A stretch of DNA of 64,000 nucleotides from Paracoccus zeaxanthinifaciens ATCC 21588 (GCF_000420145.1 NZ_ATUJ01000002.1:186001-250000), one strand, 5' to 3'; shown: positions 18,195 through 27,645, counted from the first letter of the stretch. Notes: generated from the letters alone by a model not told the origin. Numbers and translations: made by a program.

Positions 18195-19521
18195 GCCGCG
18201 CATCCGGCCGGTCCCGCAGGGGCGGCTGTCGCGCATGGCGCGGATCGGGGGGCTTGCCGGGGGCATGGGGGCGCGCGCCATGGCGACGGGGCTTCGGGAA
18301 ATCGCGCAGGGCAGGCGGCCCTCGGCATCGCAGCTGTTCCTGACGCCGGGGAACGCCCTGCGGCTGACCGACCAGCTGTCGCGGATGCGCGGGGCCGCGA
18401 TGAAGCTGGGGCAGCTGATCTCGATGGATGCGGGGGCGGTGCTGCCGCCCGAGCTGGCGCAGGTGATGGCGCGGTTGCGTGCCGACGCGGACCACATGCC
18501 ACCCCGGCAGTTGCGCAGCCAGCTGGACGCCGCCTGGGGCGAAGGCTGGATCCACCGCTTCGACCGGTTCGAGACCCGCCCCATCGCCGCGGCCTCGATC
18601 GGGCAGGTCCATCGCGCAAGGCTGAAGGACGGTCGCGACCTTGCGATCAAGGTGCAGTATCCGGGCGTCGCGGACAGCATCGACAGCGATCTGTCGAACC
18701 TCGGGATGCTGCTGCGAATGCCGGGGGTGACGCCGCCGGGGATCGACCTGCCCGCCCTGATGGACGAGGCCCGCACCCAGCTGCGCCAAGAGGCGGATTA
18801 CCTGCAGGAGGCCCGCGCGATGCTGGCCTATGGCGCGCATCTGGCCGAGCGACCGCGCTTCACGCTGCCCCGGCCCGTGGAGGAGCTGACGACCGGCACC
18901 GTCCTTGCGATGGATTTCATCGACAGCCAGCCCATCGAGCTGCTGACCGACGCGCCGCAGGACCTGCGCGACCGCGTGGCATGCGACATGGTCCGGCTGG
19001 TCATCGACGAGCTGTTCCTGTTCGACCTGATGCAGACGGATCCGAACTTTGCCAATTTCCGCTGGTGCCCGTCGACACAGCGGATCGTCCTGCTGGATTT
19101 CGGCGCGACGCGCGGTTTCTCGGGGGCGGTGGCGCCTCGATACCTTGCGCTGCTTCGGGCGGGCCTTGGCGGCGACCGCGGCTCGATCGCGGATGCCGCC
19201 ATCGCCATCGGATATTTCCGCTCTGAGACCCCGCCCGATCACCGCGAGGCGCTTCTGGACATGATGGAGATCGCTTTCCAGCCTCTGCGGCAGGGCGGGG
19301 TCTTCGATGTCGCCAGAACGACCATCCCGCAGCAGATCGCCGATCTGGCGATGGACCTTGCCCGCACCCGCAGCGCCGCCGAGATGCCCCCGCCCGAGAT
19401 CCTGTTCCTACATCGCAAGCTGGGCGGGCTGTATCTGCTGCTGGCACGGCTGCGCGCGCGGGTCGATCTGGACGCGCTGTTCGATCCGGCCGATCTGCAG
19501 GCGCGGCTGGACGCGCGTTAA
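18184..19521 (+). CDS. ABC1/UbiB-family atypical kinase
   Basis: 445 residues from ATG 18184. The KxGQ element is KLGQLISMDAG, followed by AAASIGQVHRA (ABC1 A-rich loop), AIKVQYPGV (catalytic lysine), QTDPNFANF (catalytic-loop DP) and LLDFGATR (metal-binding DFG). This is a complete ABC1 atypical kinase, a family linked to quinone biosynthesis or lipid handling through ATPase activity. It is shorter than UbiB proper and lacks obvious C-terminal membrane helices, so it is probably a paralogue of chromosomal UbiB. It ends tail to tail with the 83-residue gene, sharing TTAA for both stops. Confidence 0.85.
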   Translation: MNDEPRIRPVPQGRLSRMARIGGLAGGMGARAMATGLREIAQGRRPSASQLFLTPGNALRLTDQLSRMRGAAMKLGQLISMDAGAVLPPELAQVMARLRADADHMPPRQLRSQLDAAWGEGWIHRFDRFETRPIAAASIGQVHRARLKDGRDLAIKVQYPGVADSIDSDLSNLGMLLRMPGVTPPGIDLPALMDEARTQLRQEADYLQEARAMLAYGAHLAERPRFTLPRPVEELTTGTVLAMDFIDSQPIELLTDAPQDLRDRVACDMVRLVIDELFLFDLMQTDPNFANFRWCPSTQRIVLLDFGATRGFSGAVAPRYLALLRAGLGGDRGSIADAAIAIGYFRSETPPDHREALLDMMEIAFQPLRQGGVFDVARTTIPQQIADLAMDLARTRSAAEMPPPEILFLHRKLGGLYLLLARLRARVDLDALFDPADLQARLDAR

Positions 19522-19769
19522 TCGGCCAGCCGGTCGCCGACCAGCCGGTCGATACGGCGGAACTCGTCCGCCATCGCGTGATCCAGCGCCTGCCCCTCGG
19601 ACGGGACGGCGCCCGGGTCCTCCTGCCCGTCGCGGGGCAGGCTGCGATCGGACATGAAGCCGCGGATCTCGTCCCGCGCGGCATCGGGCATGGCCGCGAT
19701 CAGCCGCGCCAGCAGGCGGCGTTGAGCCAGAAGGCGGCCTTCGAATTCGGAAATCTGCCGGTTGTCCAT
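19518..19769 (-). CDS. Hypothetical 83-residue helical protein
   Basis: ATG 19769 (MDNRQISEFEGRLL) follows AAAGGGGACAGGG. The product is charged and predicted mostly helical (FEGRLLAQRRLLARLIAAM, then ALDHAMADEFRRID), with no signal peptide or cysteine. The Shine-Dalgarno and the exact tail-to-tail abutment with the upstream kinase gene support it as a real gene. No family is recognised. It lies beyond the glcB terminator, so a separate promoter is expected. Confidence 0.6.
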   Translation of the reverse strand: MDNRQISEFEGRLLAQRRLLARLIAAMPDAARDEIRGFMSDRSLPRDGQEDPGAVPSEGQALDHAMADEFRRIDRLVGDRLAD

Positions 19770-19803
19770 CCCTGTCCCCTTTGTTCGCTGCGCGCCGCAA
19801 TGA

Positions 19804-19836
19804 AAAGGGCGCGCAGGGGAAATCCCCCGCGCGCCC
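19804..19836 (-). terminator. Terminator after glcB
   Basis: Read on the minus strand, GGGCGCGC plus GGGG pairs with CCCC plus GCGCGCCC (one bulged base), followed by TTTTC. It lies 26 bases beyond the glcB stop. Confidence 0.75.
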
Positions 19837-19861
19837 GAACGGTTCCCCGCAGGATGGGGCG

Positions 19862-22006
19862 TCAGGCCATCGCCTTGGCCTCGGCCCGGCGGGCATGCAG
19901 CGCAGGCTCGGTATAGCCCGAGGGTTGGCGCGTGCCGGTCAGGATCAGGTCGCGCGCGGCCTGGAAGGCGGGGCCGTCGAAGCCCGGCGCCATGGGGCGA
20001 TAGGCCGGATCGCCCGCGTTCTGCGCATCGACCTTGGCGGCCATGCGGCGCAGCGCATCCTCGACCTGGTCGGTCGTGATCAGGCCATGCTCCAGCCAGT
20101 TCGCCAGATACTGCGCACTGATCCGGCAGGTGGCGCGATCCTCCATCAGGGCCACGTCGTCGATATCGGGCACCTTGGAGCAGCCGATGCCCTGGTCCAC
20201 CCAACGCACGACATAGCCGAGGATACCCTGCGCGCTGTTTTCCAGTTCCCGCGCGATCTGGTCCGGGGCCATCGGCTCGGTCGCCAGCGCGGGGGTCAGC
20301 AGCGTGTCCAGATCGGGCAGCGCGTTGGCGGACATGCGGTCCTGGACCTGTGCCACATCGACGGCGTGGTAATGCATCGCGTGCAGCGTCGCCGCGGTCG
20401 GGCTGGGCACCCAAGCAGTCGTCGCGCCCGATTTCGGATGGCCGATCTTGGCCTCCAGCATCTCGGCCATGGCGTCGGGCTTGGCCCACATGCCCTTGCC
20501 GATCTGGGCGCGGCCCCGCATCCCGGCAGCAAGGCCGATCAGCACGTTGCGATCCTCGTAGGATTTCAGCCAGCTGGCCGATTTCAATCCGTCGCGGCCG
20601 ACGAAGGCACCCGCCTGCATCGAGGTGTGGATCTCGTCTCCGGTACGGTCGAGGAAGCCGGTGTTGATGAAGAAGATCCGGTCGCGGATCGCGTGGATGC
20701 AGGCCGCGAGGTTCGCACTGGTGCGGCGTTCCTCGTCCATCAGGCCCAGCTTGACGGTATTGGCGGGCAGGCCCAGCACTTTCTCGACATGGGCGAAGAT
20801 GCGGTTGGCGAAATCGGCCTCGGACGGGCCGTGCATCTTGGGCTTCACGACATAGATCGCGCCGCAGCGGCTGTTGCGCGGGCCCTCGGTCTTGGCCAAG
20901 TCGTGCATGGCGCAGGCGGTCGTGACCATCGCGTCCATCATCCCCTCGGGGGTGGGCTGGCCGTCCTTCAGCACCGCATCGGTGGTCATCAGGTGGCCGA
21001 CATTGCGCACCAGCAGCAGCGCGCGGCCCTGCAGGGTCAGCTGGGACCCGTCGGGACGCGCGAAGACGCGGTCGCCCTGCAGGCGGCGGGTCATGTCCTT
21101 GTCGCCCTTCCGGAACGTCTCGGCCAGGTCGCCCTTCATCAGGCCCAGCCAGTTGCCATAGACGGCGACCTTGTCCTCGGCATCGACGGCGGCGACGCTG
21201 TCCTCGCAATCCTGGATGGCGCTGAGCGCGGCCTCCATCACGACGTCGCGCAGGCCGGATTTGGACGCGGCCCCGATCGGGTCGGTCGGGTCGATCACCA
21301 GTTCGACATGCAGTCCGTTATGGCGCAGCAGGTATCCGGTATCGCCGCCATCGCTGCGCGTGCCGACATATGCCGCCGGATGCGCCAGGCGCACGGGCTG
21401 GCCCGCGACGGTCGCGACCAGCCCCTGGTCGTCCGCGCCATAGCCCTCGACAGCGCTGTGGCTGCCGGCGGTCAGCGGGAAGGTCTCGTCCAGGAAGGCC
21501 GCGACGCGGGCCACGACGGCATCGCGGCGGTCGGCATCGAAGCCGCCGGTGGGCGCAGGGCCCATCACGTCCGACCCGTACATCGCATCATAGAGCGAGC
21601 CCCAACGCGCATTCGCCGCGTTCAGCGCGAAACGTGCATTGCTGACGGGCACGACCAGCTGCGGACCGGCAAGGGTCGCGATCTCGGGGTCGATATCGCC
21701 GTTCGCGATGGTGAAGGGCGCGGGCTCGGGGACGAGGTATCCGATCTCGGTCAGGAAGGCGCGATAGGCCGCGGCGTCCCAGGGCTGGTTGCCGCGGGCG
21801 CGGTGCCAGTCGTCGATCCGGGTCTGCAATTCCTCGCGCCGGGCCAGCAGGGCGCGGTTCTCCGGGGCGAAGCCGTCGATCAGCTCGGCATAGCCCTGCC
21901 AGAAGCGGTCGGCATCGACGCCCGTTCCCGGCAGCACGCTGGTTTCGATGAATTCGGCAAGTCGGGCATCGACGGCAAGGCCGTGGCGGTCGAGACGTTC
22001 GGTCAT
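19862..22006 (-). CDS. glcB: Malate synthase G
   Basis: 714 residues (E. coli GlcB has 723). ATG 22006 is preceded by AAGGGGGAACC. The central TIM-barrel part contains KPKMHGPSEADF, DEERRTSANL and MQAGAFVGRDG, all conserved in isoform G, and the C-terminus carries the acyl-CoA-binding helical cap. It condenses glyoxylate with acetyl-CoA to malate. No isocitrate lyase or glycolate oxidase lies beside it. A divergent betaine monooxygenase suggests use of C1/C2 products, though betaine breakdown yields glycine rather than glyoxylate directly. Confidence 0.97.
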   Translation of the reverse strand: MTERLDRHGLAVDARLAEFIETSVLPGTGVDADRFWQGYAELIDGFAPENRALLARREELQTRIDDWHRARGNQPWDAAAYRAFLTEIGYLVPEPAPFTIANGDIDPEIATLAGPQLVVPVSNARFALNAANARWGSLYDAMYGSDVMGPAPTGGFDADRRDAVVARVAAFLDETFPLTAGSHSAVEGYGADDQGLVATVAGQPVRLAHPAAYVGTRSDGGDTGYLLRHNGLHVELVIDPTDPIGAASKSGLRDVVMEAALSAIQDCEDSVAAVDAEDKVAVYGNWLGLMKGDLAETFRKGDKDMTRRLQGDRVFARPDGSQLTLQGRALLLVRNVGHLMTTDAVLKDGQPTPEGMMDAMVTTACAMHDLAKTEGPRNSRCGAIYVVKPKMHGPSEADFANRIFAHVEKVLGLPANTVKLGLMDEERRTSANLAACIHAIRDRIFFINTGFLDRTGDEIHTSMQAGAFVGRDGLKSASWLKSYEDRNVLIGLAAGMRGRAQIGKGMWAKPDAMAEMLEAKIGHPKSGATTAWVPSPTAATLHAMHYHAVDVAQVQDRMSANALPDLDTLLTPALATEPMAPDQIARELENSAQGILGYVVRWVDQGIGCSKVPDIDDVALMEDRATCRISAQYLANWLEHGLITTDQVEDALRRMAAKVDAQNAGDPAYRPMAPGFDGPAFQAARDLILTGTRQPSGYTEPALHARRAEAKAMA

Positions 22007-22083
22007 GGTTCCCCCTTCATGGCGCAGGAATTTCCCTTGGCGACAGGTCTAGGGCAGGGCGCGGGACTTGCCAAGAAATATTT

Positions 22084-22098
22084 TGGAATGTTTTTCCA
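22084..22098. promoter_or_regulatory. TGGAA-N5-TTCCA inverted repeat in the glcB/gbcA divergent gap
   Basis: A perfect 5-bp inverted repeat lies 78 bases before glcB and 142 bases before gbcA in an AT-rich part of the 234-base gap. It could be a shared regulator site. The regulator is unknown. Confidence 0.35.
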
Positions 22099-22240
22099 TT
22101 TATCGGCGACCCTCCGCCGGCAAAATGGGGCGCATGTCCGTTTTCGCGCCCGGAATGTCGCAAAAGGGCCAATAAGGCGCATGGCACCGATTATCGTTGG
22201 GGGAAGATGAACCCTTGCCGCACAGGAATCGCGCCGCGCC

Positions 22241-23476
22241 ATGAACGAACACATCTCCACGGCCCAGCTGATCGCGGAACGCCAGCCGAACCATTCGCTG
22301 CCGCGCGATCTCTATTGCAGCGAGACGACCTTCCGCGACGACCTGGAGCATATCTGGTATCGCGAATGGCTGTTCGCGGGGCCGTCGGCGGAACTGCCCA
22401 AGACCGGCAGCTTCACCACGATGCAGGTGGGCGAATATCCGGTGATCGTGACGCGGGGCGCGGACGGGCGGATCAGGGCGTTCCACAATGTCTGCCGCCA
22501 CCGGGGGCAGCGGCTGTGCGCGACGGCCAGCGGCACGAACCCCAAGCTGGTCTGCCCCTATCACCAATGGACCTACGACCTGGACGGCAAGCTGATCTTC
22601 GCGCGCGACATGGGGCCGGAGTTCGACGCGTCGAAATACGGGCTGAAGCCTGTCCACTGCGTCGATCTGGCGGGGATGATCTTCATCTGCCTTGCCCGCA
22701 TCCCGCCCGCCATCAACGAGATGGCCGCCCAGTTGATGCGCTATCTGGGGGCGCATGGGCTGAAGGACGCGCGCATCGCGCACAGCTCGACCATCGTGGA
22801 AAAGGGCAACTGGAAGCTGGTGATCGAAAACAACCGCGAATGCTATCACTGCGGGGGCAGCCATCCGTCGCTGTGCCGCACCTATTCCGACGATCCCAGC
22901 ATGACCGCGATGGAAGGCCCCGACAGCGCCAGCCCCGAGATCATCGCCCATTGGCGCCGCTGCGAGGATGCGGGCCTGCCCTCGCGCTTCGTGAACCACG
23001 ACCGGATGCAATGGCGCCTTGCGCGCATCCCGCTGCTGAACGGGGCCGAAAGCTATACCCTCAGCGGCAAGAAGGCGGTGTCGCACCGCATGGGCACGAT
23101 GCCCTTCGACGATGCAGGGGCGCTGCTGTTCTTCAACTATCCCAATACCTGGAACCACTTCCTGGCCGATCACGCCATCGTCTTCCGGGTGCTGCCCATC
23201 AGCCCCACGGAAACGCAGGTGACGACGCATTGGCTGGTGCCCGCAGGCGCGACCGAGGGGCGCGACTACGATCTGGACGACCTGACCCATGTCTGGATGC
23301 ACACCAATGACGAGGACCGCCAGGTCGTCGAGGAGAACCAGGTGGGCATCCTGTCCCCCGCCTACGAGCCCGGCCCCTATTCGACCCTGCAGGAAGAGGG
23401 CGTGATCCAGTTCACCGACTGGTATTGCGCCACGATGACCGAACGGCTGGGTCCGCAGACCATGGCGGCCGAGTGA
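22241..23476 (+). CDS. gbcA: Rieske-type glycine betaine monooxygenase, oxygenase subunit (GbcA-like)
   Basis: 411 residues. The Rieske [2Fe-2S] ligands are visible as VCRHRGQRL (C-x-H) and CPYHQW (C-x2-H), about residues 86-108. The mononuclear iron site is ENNRECYHCGGSHPSL (~195-210), with two histidines. The C-terminal catalytic domain is normal length for GbcA/stachydrine demethylase-type N-demethylating oxygenases. The family removes a methyl from a quaternary amine as formaldehyde. Betaine is the most likely substrate, but stachydrine or carnitine-type substrates cannot be excluded. It is coupled to the reductase gene by a TGATG overlap. Confidence 0.78.
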   Translation: MNEHISTAQLIAERQPNHSLPRDLYCSETTFRDDLEHIWYREWLFAGPSAELPKTGSFTTMQVGEYPVIVTRGADGRIRAFHNVCRHRGQRLCATASGTNPKLVCPYHQWTYDLDGKLIFARDMGPEFDASKYGLKPVHCVDLAGMIFICLARIPPAINEMAAQLMRYLGAHGLKDARIAHSSTIVEKGNWKLVIENNRECYHCGGSHPSLCRTYSDDPSMTAMEGPDSASPEIIAHWRRCEDAGLPSRFVNHDRMQWRLARIPLLNGAESYTLSGKKAVSHRMGTMPFDDAGALLFFNYPNTWNHFLADHAIVFRVLPISPTETQVTTHWLVPAGATEGRDYDLDDLTHVWMHTNDEDRQVVEENQVGILSPAYEPGPYSTLQEEGVIQFTDWYCATMTERLGPQTMAAE

Positions 23477-24558
23477 TGGCGATGAAGCGACTGCGCCTGA
23501 ACTGGTCGTCCGAGCCCTGGTCCGACGACGAGCCGCTTGAATGCGTCATGGTCACCCCCGAGACGCGCGATTGCGCGACCTTCACCTTCCGCGCGCCTTC
23601 GGGGGCGTGGTTCGACTATTCCCCCGGCCAGTTCATCACGCTGGACCTGCCAGTGCCGGGCGGCAATGTGCAGCGGACCTATACGATCAGCTCGTCGCCA
23701 TCGCGTCCGCTGTCGATCTCGGTCACGGTCAAGGCGCAGCCGGATTCCGTGGGTACGCGCTGGATGCTGGACCACCTGCGCCCCGGCACGAGGCTGCGCG
23801 CCTTCGGTCCTGCGGGGATCTTCAGCTTCCACCAGCATCCGGCCCGCAAGTACCTGTTCATCTCGGCCGGGTCGGGGGTCACGCCGATGATGTCCATGAC
23901 GACCTGGGCCTGGGACCAGGCGCAGGACACCGACATCGTGTTCGTCCACGCCGCCCGCACCCCGTCCGAGATCATCTTCCGCGAGCGGCTGGAACAGTTC
24001 GCGGCCCGCGTGCCGGGCGTCCAGCTGCGCTTCACCGTCGAAGAGCCCGAGCCCTACCAGACATGGCACGGATACCAGGGCCGCCTGTCGCAGATCATGC
24101 TGGGCCTGATGGCGCCGGACTATCTGGACCGAGAGGTGTTCTGCTGCGGCCCCGAGCCCTTCATGCAGGCGGTGCGGGAAATGCTCGGGTCGCTCGGCTA
24201 CGACATGGACCGATACCACCAGGAAAGCTTCGGCGCCCCCGTCGCGACCGAGGCCGAGGCCCCCGTCATCGACGACGTGGCCCCGGACGAGGATGCGCGC
24301 GCGCAGGTGGTCTTTGCCGCAAGCGGCGTGTCGGCGGCCTGTTCGGAAACCGACACGGTCCTTGCCGTCGCCAAGCGCGCGGGCCTCAACATCCCCTCGG
24401 GCTGCACCTTCGGCCTGTGCGGTACCTGCCGGATCCGCAAACGCTCGGGCGAGGTGCACATGGTCCATAACGGCGGCATCAGCGACGAGGATATCGAGGA
24501 CGGCTGGATCCTGGCCTGCTGCGCCAACCCCCTGGGCCGGGTCGAGGTCGAGGTCTGA
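23476..24558 (+). CDS. gbcB: Rieske monooxygenase reductase subunit (GbcB-like)
   Basis: 360 residues; ATG 23476 overlaps the gbcA stop (ATG 23482 also possible). Order of domains: FAD-binding (RTYTISSSPS), NAD-binding (SAGSGVTPMMSM and FCCGPEPFM), then a C-terminal plant-type ferredoxin with C-x4-C-x2-C (GCTFGLCGTC) and a final cysteine in ILACC. This is the order seen in GbcB. It passes electrons from NADH to the Rieske centre of the GbcA-like subunit. Confidence 0.85.
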   Translation: MAMKRLRLNWSSEPWSDDEPLECVMVTPETRDCATFTFRAPSGAWFDYSPGQFITLDLPVPGGNVQRTYTISSSPSRPLSISVTVKAQPDSVGTRWMLDHLRPGTRLRAFGPAGIFSFHQHPARKYLFISAGSGVTPMMSMTTWAWDQAQDTDIVFVHAARTPSEIIFRERLEQFAARVPGVQLRFTVEEPEPYQTWHGYQGRLSQIMLGLMAPDYLDREVFCCGPEPFMQAVREMLGSLGYDMDRYHQESFGAPVATEAEAPVIDDVAPDEDARAQVVFAASGVSAACSETDTVLAVAKRAGLNIPSGCTFGLCGTCRIRKRSGEVHMVHNGGISDEDIEDGWILACCANPLGRVEVEV

Positions 24559-24568
24559 GCGAACTTCC

Positions 24569-24590
24569 CATGCGGTCACGTCACCGCATG
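24569..24590. terminator. Bidirectional hairpin between gbcB and the FGGY kinase
   Basis: CATGCGGT (24569-24576) and ACCGCATG (24583-24590) form a perfect 8-bp stem with a 6-base loop in the gap between convergent genes; it includes the kinase stop codon. There is no T-run on either side, so strength as a terminator is uncertain. Confidence 0.45.
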
Positions 24591-26153
24591 AGCGACAGCC
24601 TGGAGGCGCTCGAACGCGTCGAACCGCGTGTCATGGATTGCTGCCGCCTGCGCGTCGGGCTGGAAGCTGTGGGCGACGCTGGACATCATGCGCATGGCCG
24701 TCTGCAGATCGGGGACCGCCTGTGCCGCATGGGCGGCCAGCATGGCCGATCCCAGCAACACGGGTTCGGGGCTCTGGGTAACCTCGACCGTCCTGCCGGT
24801 GGCATCGGCCAGGATCTGGGCCGAGAATGGGTGCGTCCCCGCACCGCCCGAAACCGAGATCACGATGCTTTCGAGGCCCGATCGAGTTTGCGCCTCGATG
24901 ATCTGTCGCAAGCCGTAGGCCAGCCCGCACAACCCCGCGACATACAGTGCCACAAGGCTGTCGAGGCCGGTTTGCAGGCCAAGTCCCGCGATCACTGCGC
25001 GGCGCCTTGGATCGGCAAAAGGTGCGCGATTGCCAAGATATTCCGGCACCACATGCAAGCCCTGGGCCATCGTGACTGCGCGACTTCCCAAGTCTTTCGC
25101 CTGCGCGCGGTCGGCAAGCCAAGCGGTCAGGGTCTTGCCGTCTTCGGATGCAAGACGCGCAGCCTCGGGTGCTGCGGGGTGAGAGGAGCAGAGCTGATCC
25201 AGCGCAGCGCCCGCCGCAGACTGACCGCCTTCGTTCAGCCACAGCCCCGGAACCATCGCCGAGAAATAGGGGCCCCAGACACCGGGCACCGGATGCGCAG
25301 CATTGCTGGTCGTCATGGTGCATGAGGAGGTGCCGAAGACATAGGCCAGCGTCCGCGTTGCGCCGGTGCCACCCGCCGCACCGACGGTCGCAAGCCCGCC
25401 CGCATGCGCGTCGATCAATCCGGCGGCCACTGCCGTGCCGGGCCGCAGCCCCATCGAATGCGCGGCGGCTTCGGTCAGGCCGTGGCCCACTGCCGTTCCG
25501 GGGGCGACGATATCGCTGCCGATCCGTGCATGGCCGTCGTCGGTCAGATCGCCAAGGCCGACCTTGTCGAAGAAGCTGCCGTCCCAACGACCCTCATGCG
25601 CCAGATAGGTCCATTTGCAGGTGACGGTGCAGGTGGATCGCGCGACCGATCCGCTTGCCTTCCATGTAAGAAAATCCGTCAGGTCGAAGAAGTGATCGGC
25701 GCTTTTATAGGCTTGGTTTCGGTTCTCCTTCAGCCACAGAAGCTTGGGGGTCTGCATCTCGGGCGATATGCGTCCGCCGACATATTGAAGCACGGGATGC
25801 GCCGTGGCGTTGATCCGGTCGGCCTGCTCCTCCGCACGATGATCGAACCATGCGATGACATCGCGGTCGGGATGGGCGGGATCGCACGGGGTGCCGCCGA
25901 CGATGACCAGCGAACAGGTCGCGTCGAAGCCTATCCCCGCGATGTCCTGCGCGGAAACGTCTGCTGCCAGAACCGCCTCGGCCACGCTGTCGCAGACCGC
26001 CTTCCAGATCTGTGCGCTGGACTGCTCGGCATGGCCCTCATCGTCGCGCCACGTGTCGATCGGGCGCTTGGCCGTGCCCTTCAGCGCGCCCTTGGCGTCG
26101 AACACCCCGGCCCGCGCGGATCCGGTGCCGACATCGACCCCGATATAATGCAT
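24576..26153 (-). CDS. FGGY-family pentulose kinase (ribulokinase-like)
   Basis: 525 residues from ATG 26153, which follows AAGGAAGAACGC. IGVDVGTGSARAGVFD is the FGGY phosphate loop; IAGIGFDATCSLVI and VIAWFDHRAEEQADRIN match the 5-carbon carbohydrate kinase branch (D-ribulokinase-like). GLIDAHAGGL and VSGGAGTHP supply the ATP-site motifs. It phosphorylates a ketopentose or polyol taken in by the importer encoded upstream. The substrate is not certain. It is the last gene of the operon, 11 bases after the P-loop kinase. Confidence 0.85.
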   Translation of the reverse strand: MHYIGVDVGTGSARAGVFDAKGALKGTAKRPIDTWRDDEGHAEQSSAQIWKAVCDSVAEAVLAADVSAQDIAGIGFDATCSLVIVGGTPCDPAHPDRDVIAWFDHRAEEQADRINATAHPVLQYVGGRISPEMQTPKLLWLKENRNQAYKSADHFFDLTDFLTWKASGSVARSTCTVTCKWTYLAHEGRWDGSFFDKVGLGDLTDDGHARIGSDIVAPGTAVGHGLTEAAAHSMGLRPGTAVAAGLIDAHAGGLATVGAAGGTGATRTLAYVFGTSSCTMTTSNAAHPVPGVWGPYFSAMVPGLWLNEGGQSAAGAALDQLCSSHPAAPEAARLASEDGKTLTAWLADRAQAKDLGSRAVTMAQGLHVVPEYLGNRAPFADPRRRAVIAGLGLQTGLDSLVALYVAGLCGLAYGLRQIIEAQTRSGLESIVISVSGGAGTHPFSAQILADATGRTVEVTQSPEPVLLGSAMLAAHAAQAVPDLQTAMRMMSSVAHSFQPDAQAAAIHDTRFDAFERLQAVAHAVT

Positions 26154-26164
26154 GCGTTCTTCCT

Positions 26165-26797
26165 TCATTGGGTCAGCACCAGATCGGCTGGTCTGCTTGC
26201 GCTGCGCACGGTTCGCCCGTTGGGCAGGTCGTTGGCCTCCAGCTTGTCGCGGATATCCGCGGGTGACAGACGGTATCCTTGCCACCTTGCCGTAAGACGT
26301 TGCTTCAGCTCGTTCTCCGGCACGTCGATCATCAGGGTCCGATCGAAGAAAGGGGCAAGATCGCGCCATGGATCATGGTCCAGAAGCAGATAGTTGCCTT
26401 CGCACAGAATCAGCCGCGCTTCTGGACCGATCAGCCGCGCGGACCCTCGCGATATCTCGAGCGCGCGGTCGAAAACTGGCACCGCAACCGTGTCGGTCCC
26501 GGCCACCAGGCGGGACAGGGTCGAAGCCAGTCCCCCCACGTCGAACGTGTCGGGTGCACCCTTCCACGGCAGGCGACCTGCCTGACGCAGCACCGCATCA
26601 TCGAAATGATATCCGTCCATCGGCAGGATCGCGACCTGACCCGGATGGGTCAGATCGAAGGCCTGGGCCAACCTGTCGACGGTGGTGCTCTTGCCGGAAC
26701 CCGGTGCCCCGGCAATCGCGAGGATGCGCCGGCCGGGGCGTTCCAGAAGACTGCGTGCCTCGGCGATGAGCCCGTCGAAGTCTATGCGGCGGCTCAT
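26165..26797 (-). CDS. FrcK/uridine-kinase-like P-loop sugar kinase
   Basis: 210 residues. Walker A is GAPGSGKST (residues ~30-38), then LPMDGYHFDD and LILCEGNYLLLD, characteristic of the uridine kinase-like group that includes FrcK of the Sinorhizobium fructose transporter operon. The start overlaps the epimerase stop as TGATG. It probably phosphorylates the imported or epimerised ketose. A nucleoside substrate is possible but does not fit the neighbours. Confidence 0.8.
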   Translation of the reverse strand: MSRRIDFDGLIAEARSLLERPGRRILAIAGAPGSGKSTTVDRLAQAFDLTHPGQVAILPMDGYHFDDAVLRQAGRLPWKGAPDTFDVGGLASTLSRLVAGTDTVAVPVFDRALEISRGSARLIGPEARLILCEGNYLLLDHDPWRDLAPFFDRTLMIDVPENELKQRLTARWQGYRLSPADIRDKLEANDLPNGRTVRSASRPADLVLTQ

Positions 26798-27645
26798 CAG
26801 ATCAGGCGATATTGCGCGGCCTTGTTGCGCAGGAACGGCAGCCCTTTGGACATCACCTCGTCGTGGTCACTTGCAACGGGACGCCAGACGGCCAGACCGA
26901 AGCCGATTTCGGGCGGCATGTTGATGAAGCTCTCCATTGCCAGCCCGCCCTTGAAATCGATCGCCTTCAGCGTGGCAAAGACCTCGTCCCAGTCGCAGCA
27001 GCCCTCGCCCGGCGTGCCCCGATCGCTTTCGCTGAGGTGGATGTACTTGAGGTAGTCGCGCGCATCGAGGATGCCGTTCGCGGCCCCCTTCTCCTCGATG
27101 TTCATGTGATAGGTGTCGAGGTGGATGAAGATGTTGTCGGAACCCACCCGCTCGATCATGTCGCGCGCCTGCCAGCCGGTGTTGATCAAGTGGTTCTCGT
27201 AGCGGTTGACGGGTTCGATACCGAACTGCAGTCCGACCGTCTTGGCGTACTTCGCGGCAGCGTCCAGAACCTTTGCGATGTTGTCGTACTCGCCCTGCGT
27301 CGGCCAGGTCCCGGTGCGCTGACCGATGCCGCCGAAGGTGACGCCCGACAGCGCCTCGGCGCCGCAAGCCTTGGTCTGATCAATCGCCAGCTTCAGGTAC
27401 TCGATCGCGCCGCTTGGATTCACCGATGCCCAGTTCTGTTCCGGGAGCCCGAGCGAGCAGACCGCCCGGAGGTTGTTCTTGTCCAGCAGCGCGGCGGTGT
27501 GTGCGGTGTCGACCTCTTTCGGGCGCAGCATCGGGATCTCGATGAAGTCCACACCGTAGGTCACGGCGCCCTTGACGGCACGTTCCGCGCCCTCGCGGTC
27601 CCAGTTCATTGTCCACATGCTTGTATGAACGCCAAAGCCTTGCAT
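26797..27645 (-). CDS. D-tagatose/D-psicose 3-epimerase-like TIM-barrel protein
   Basis: 282 residues with AAAGGGCAAGTAA before ATG. It is an AP-endonuclease-2/xylose-isomerase-like barrel; FGIEPVNRYENHLINT, FIHLDTYHMNIEE and IHLSESDRG match the metal-site and substrate-site blocks of D-tagatose and D-psicose 3-epimerases, and the length fits (about 290). The metal ligands (glutamates of IEPVNR and MESF, D of LDTYH, H of IHLSE) are present. It inverts C-3 of a free ketose. Exact specificity cannot be set by reading. Confidence 0.82.
   Translation of the reverse strand: MQGFGVHTSMWTMNWDREGAERAVKGAVTYGVDFIEIPMLRPKEVDTAHTAALLDKNNLRAVCSLGLPEQNWASVNPSGAIEYLKLAIDQTKACGAEALSGVTFGGIGQRTGTWPTQGEYDNIAKVLDAAAKYAKTVGLQFGIEPVNRYENHLINTGWQARDMIERVGSDNIFIHLDTYHMNIEEKGAANGILDARDYLKYIHLSESDRGTPGEGCCDWDEVFATLKAIDFKGGLAMESFINMPPEIGFGLAVWRPVASDHDEVMSKGLPFLRNKAAQYRLI

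Noticed and set aside
19781-22210. 809-codon plus-strand frame opposite glcB
   Set aside because: It mirrors malate synthase G, whose catalytic blocks are complete on the minus strand. The opposite product has only the low-complexity composition typical of GC-rich antisense frames.
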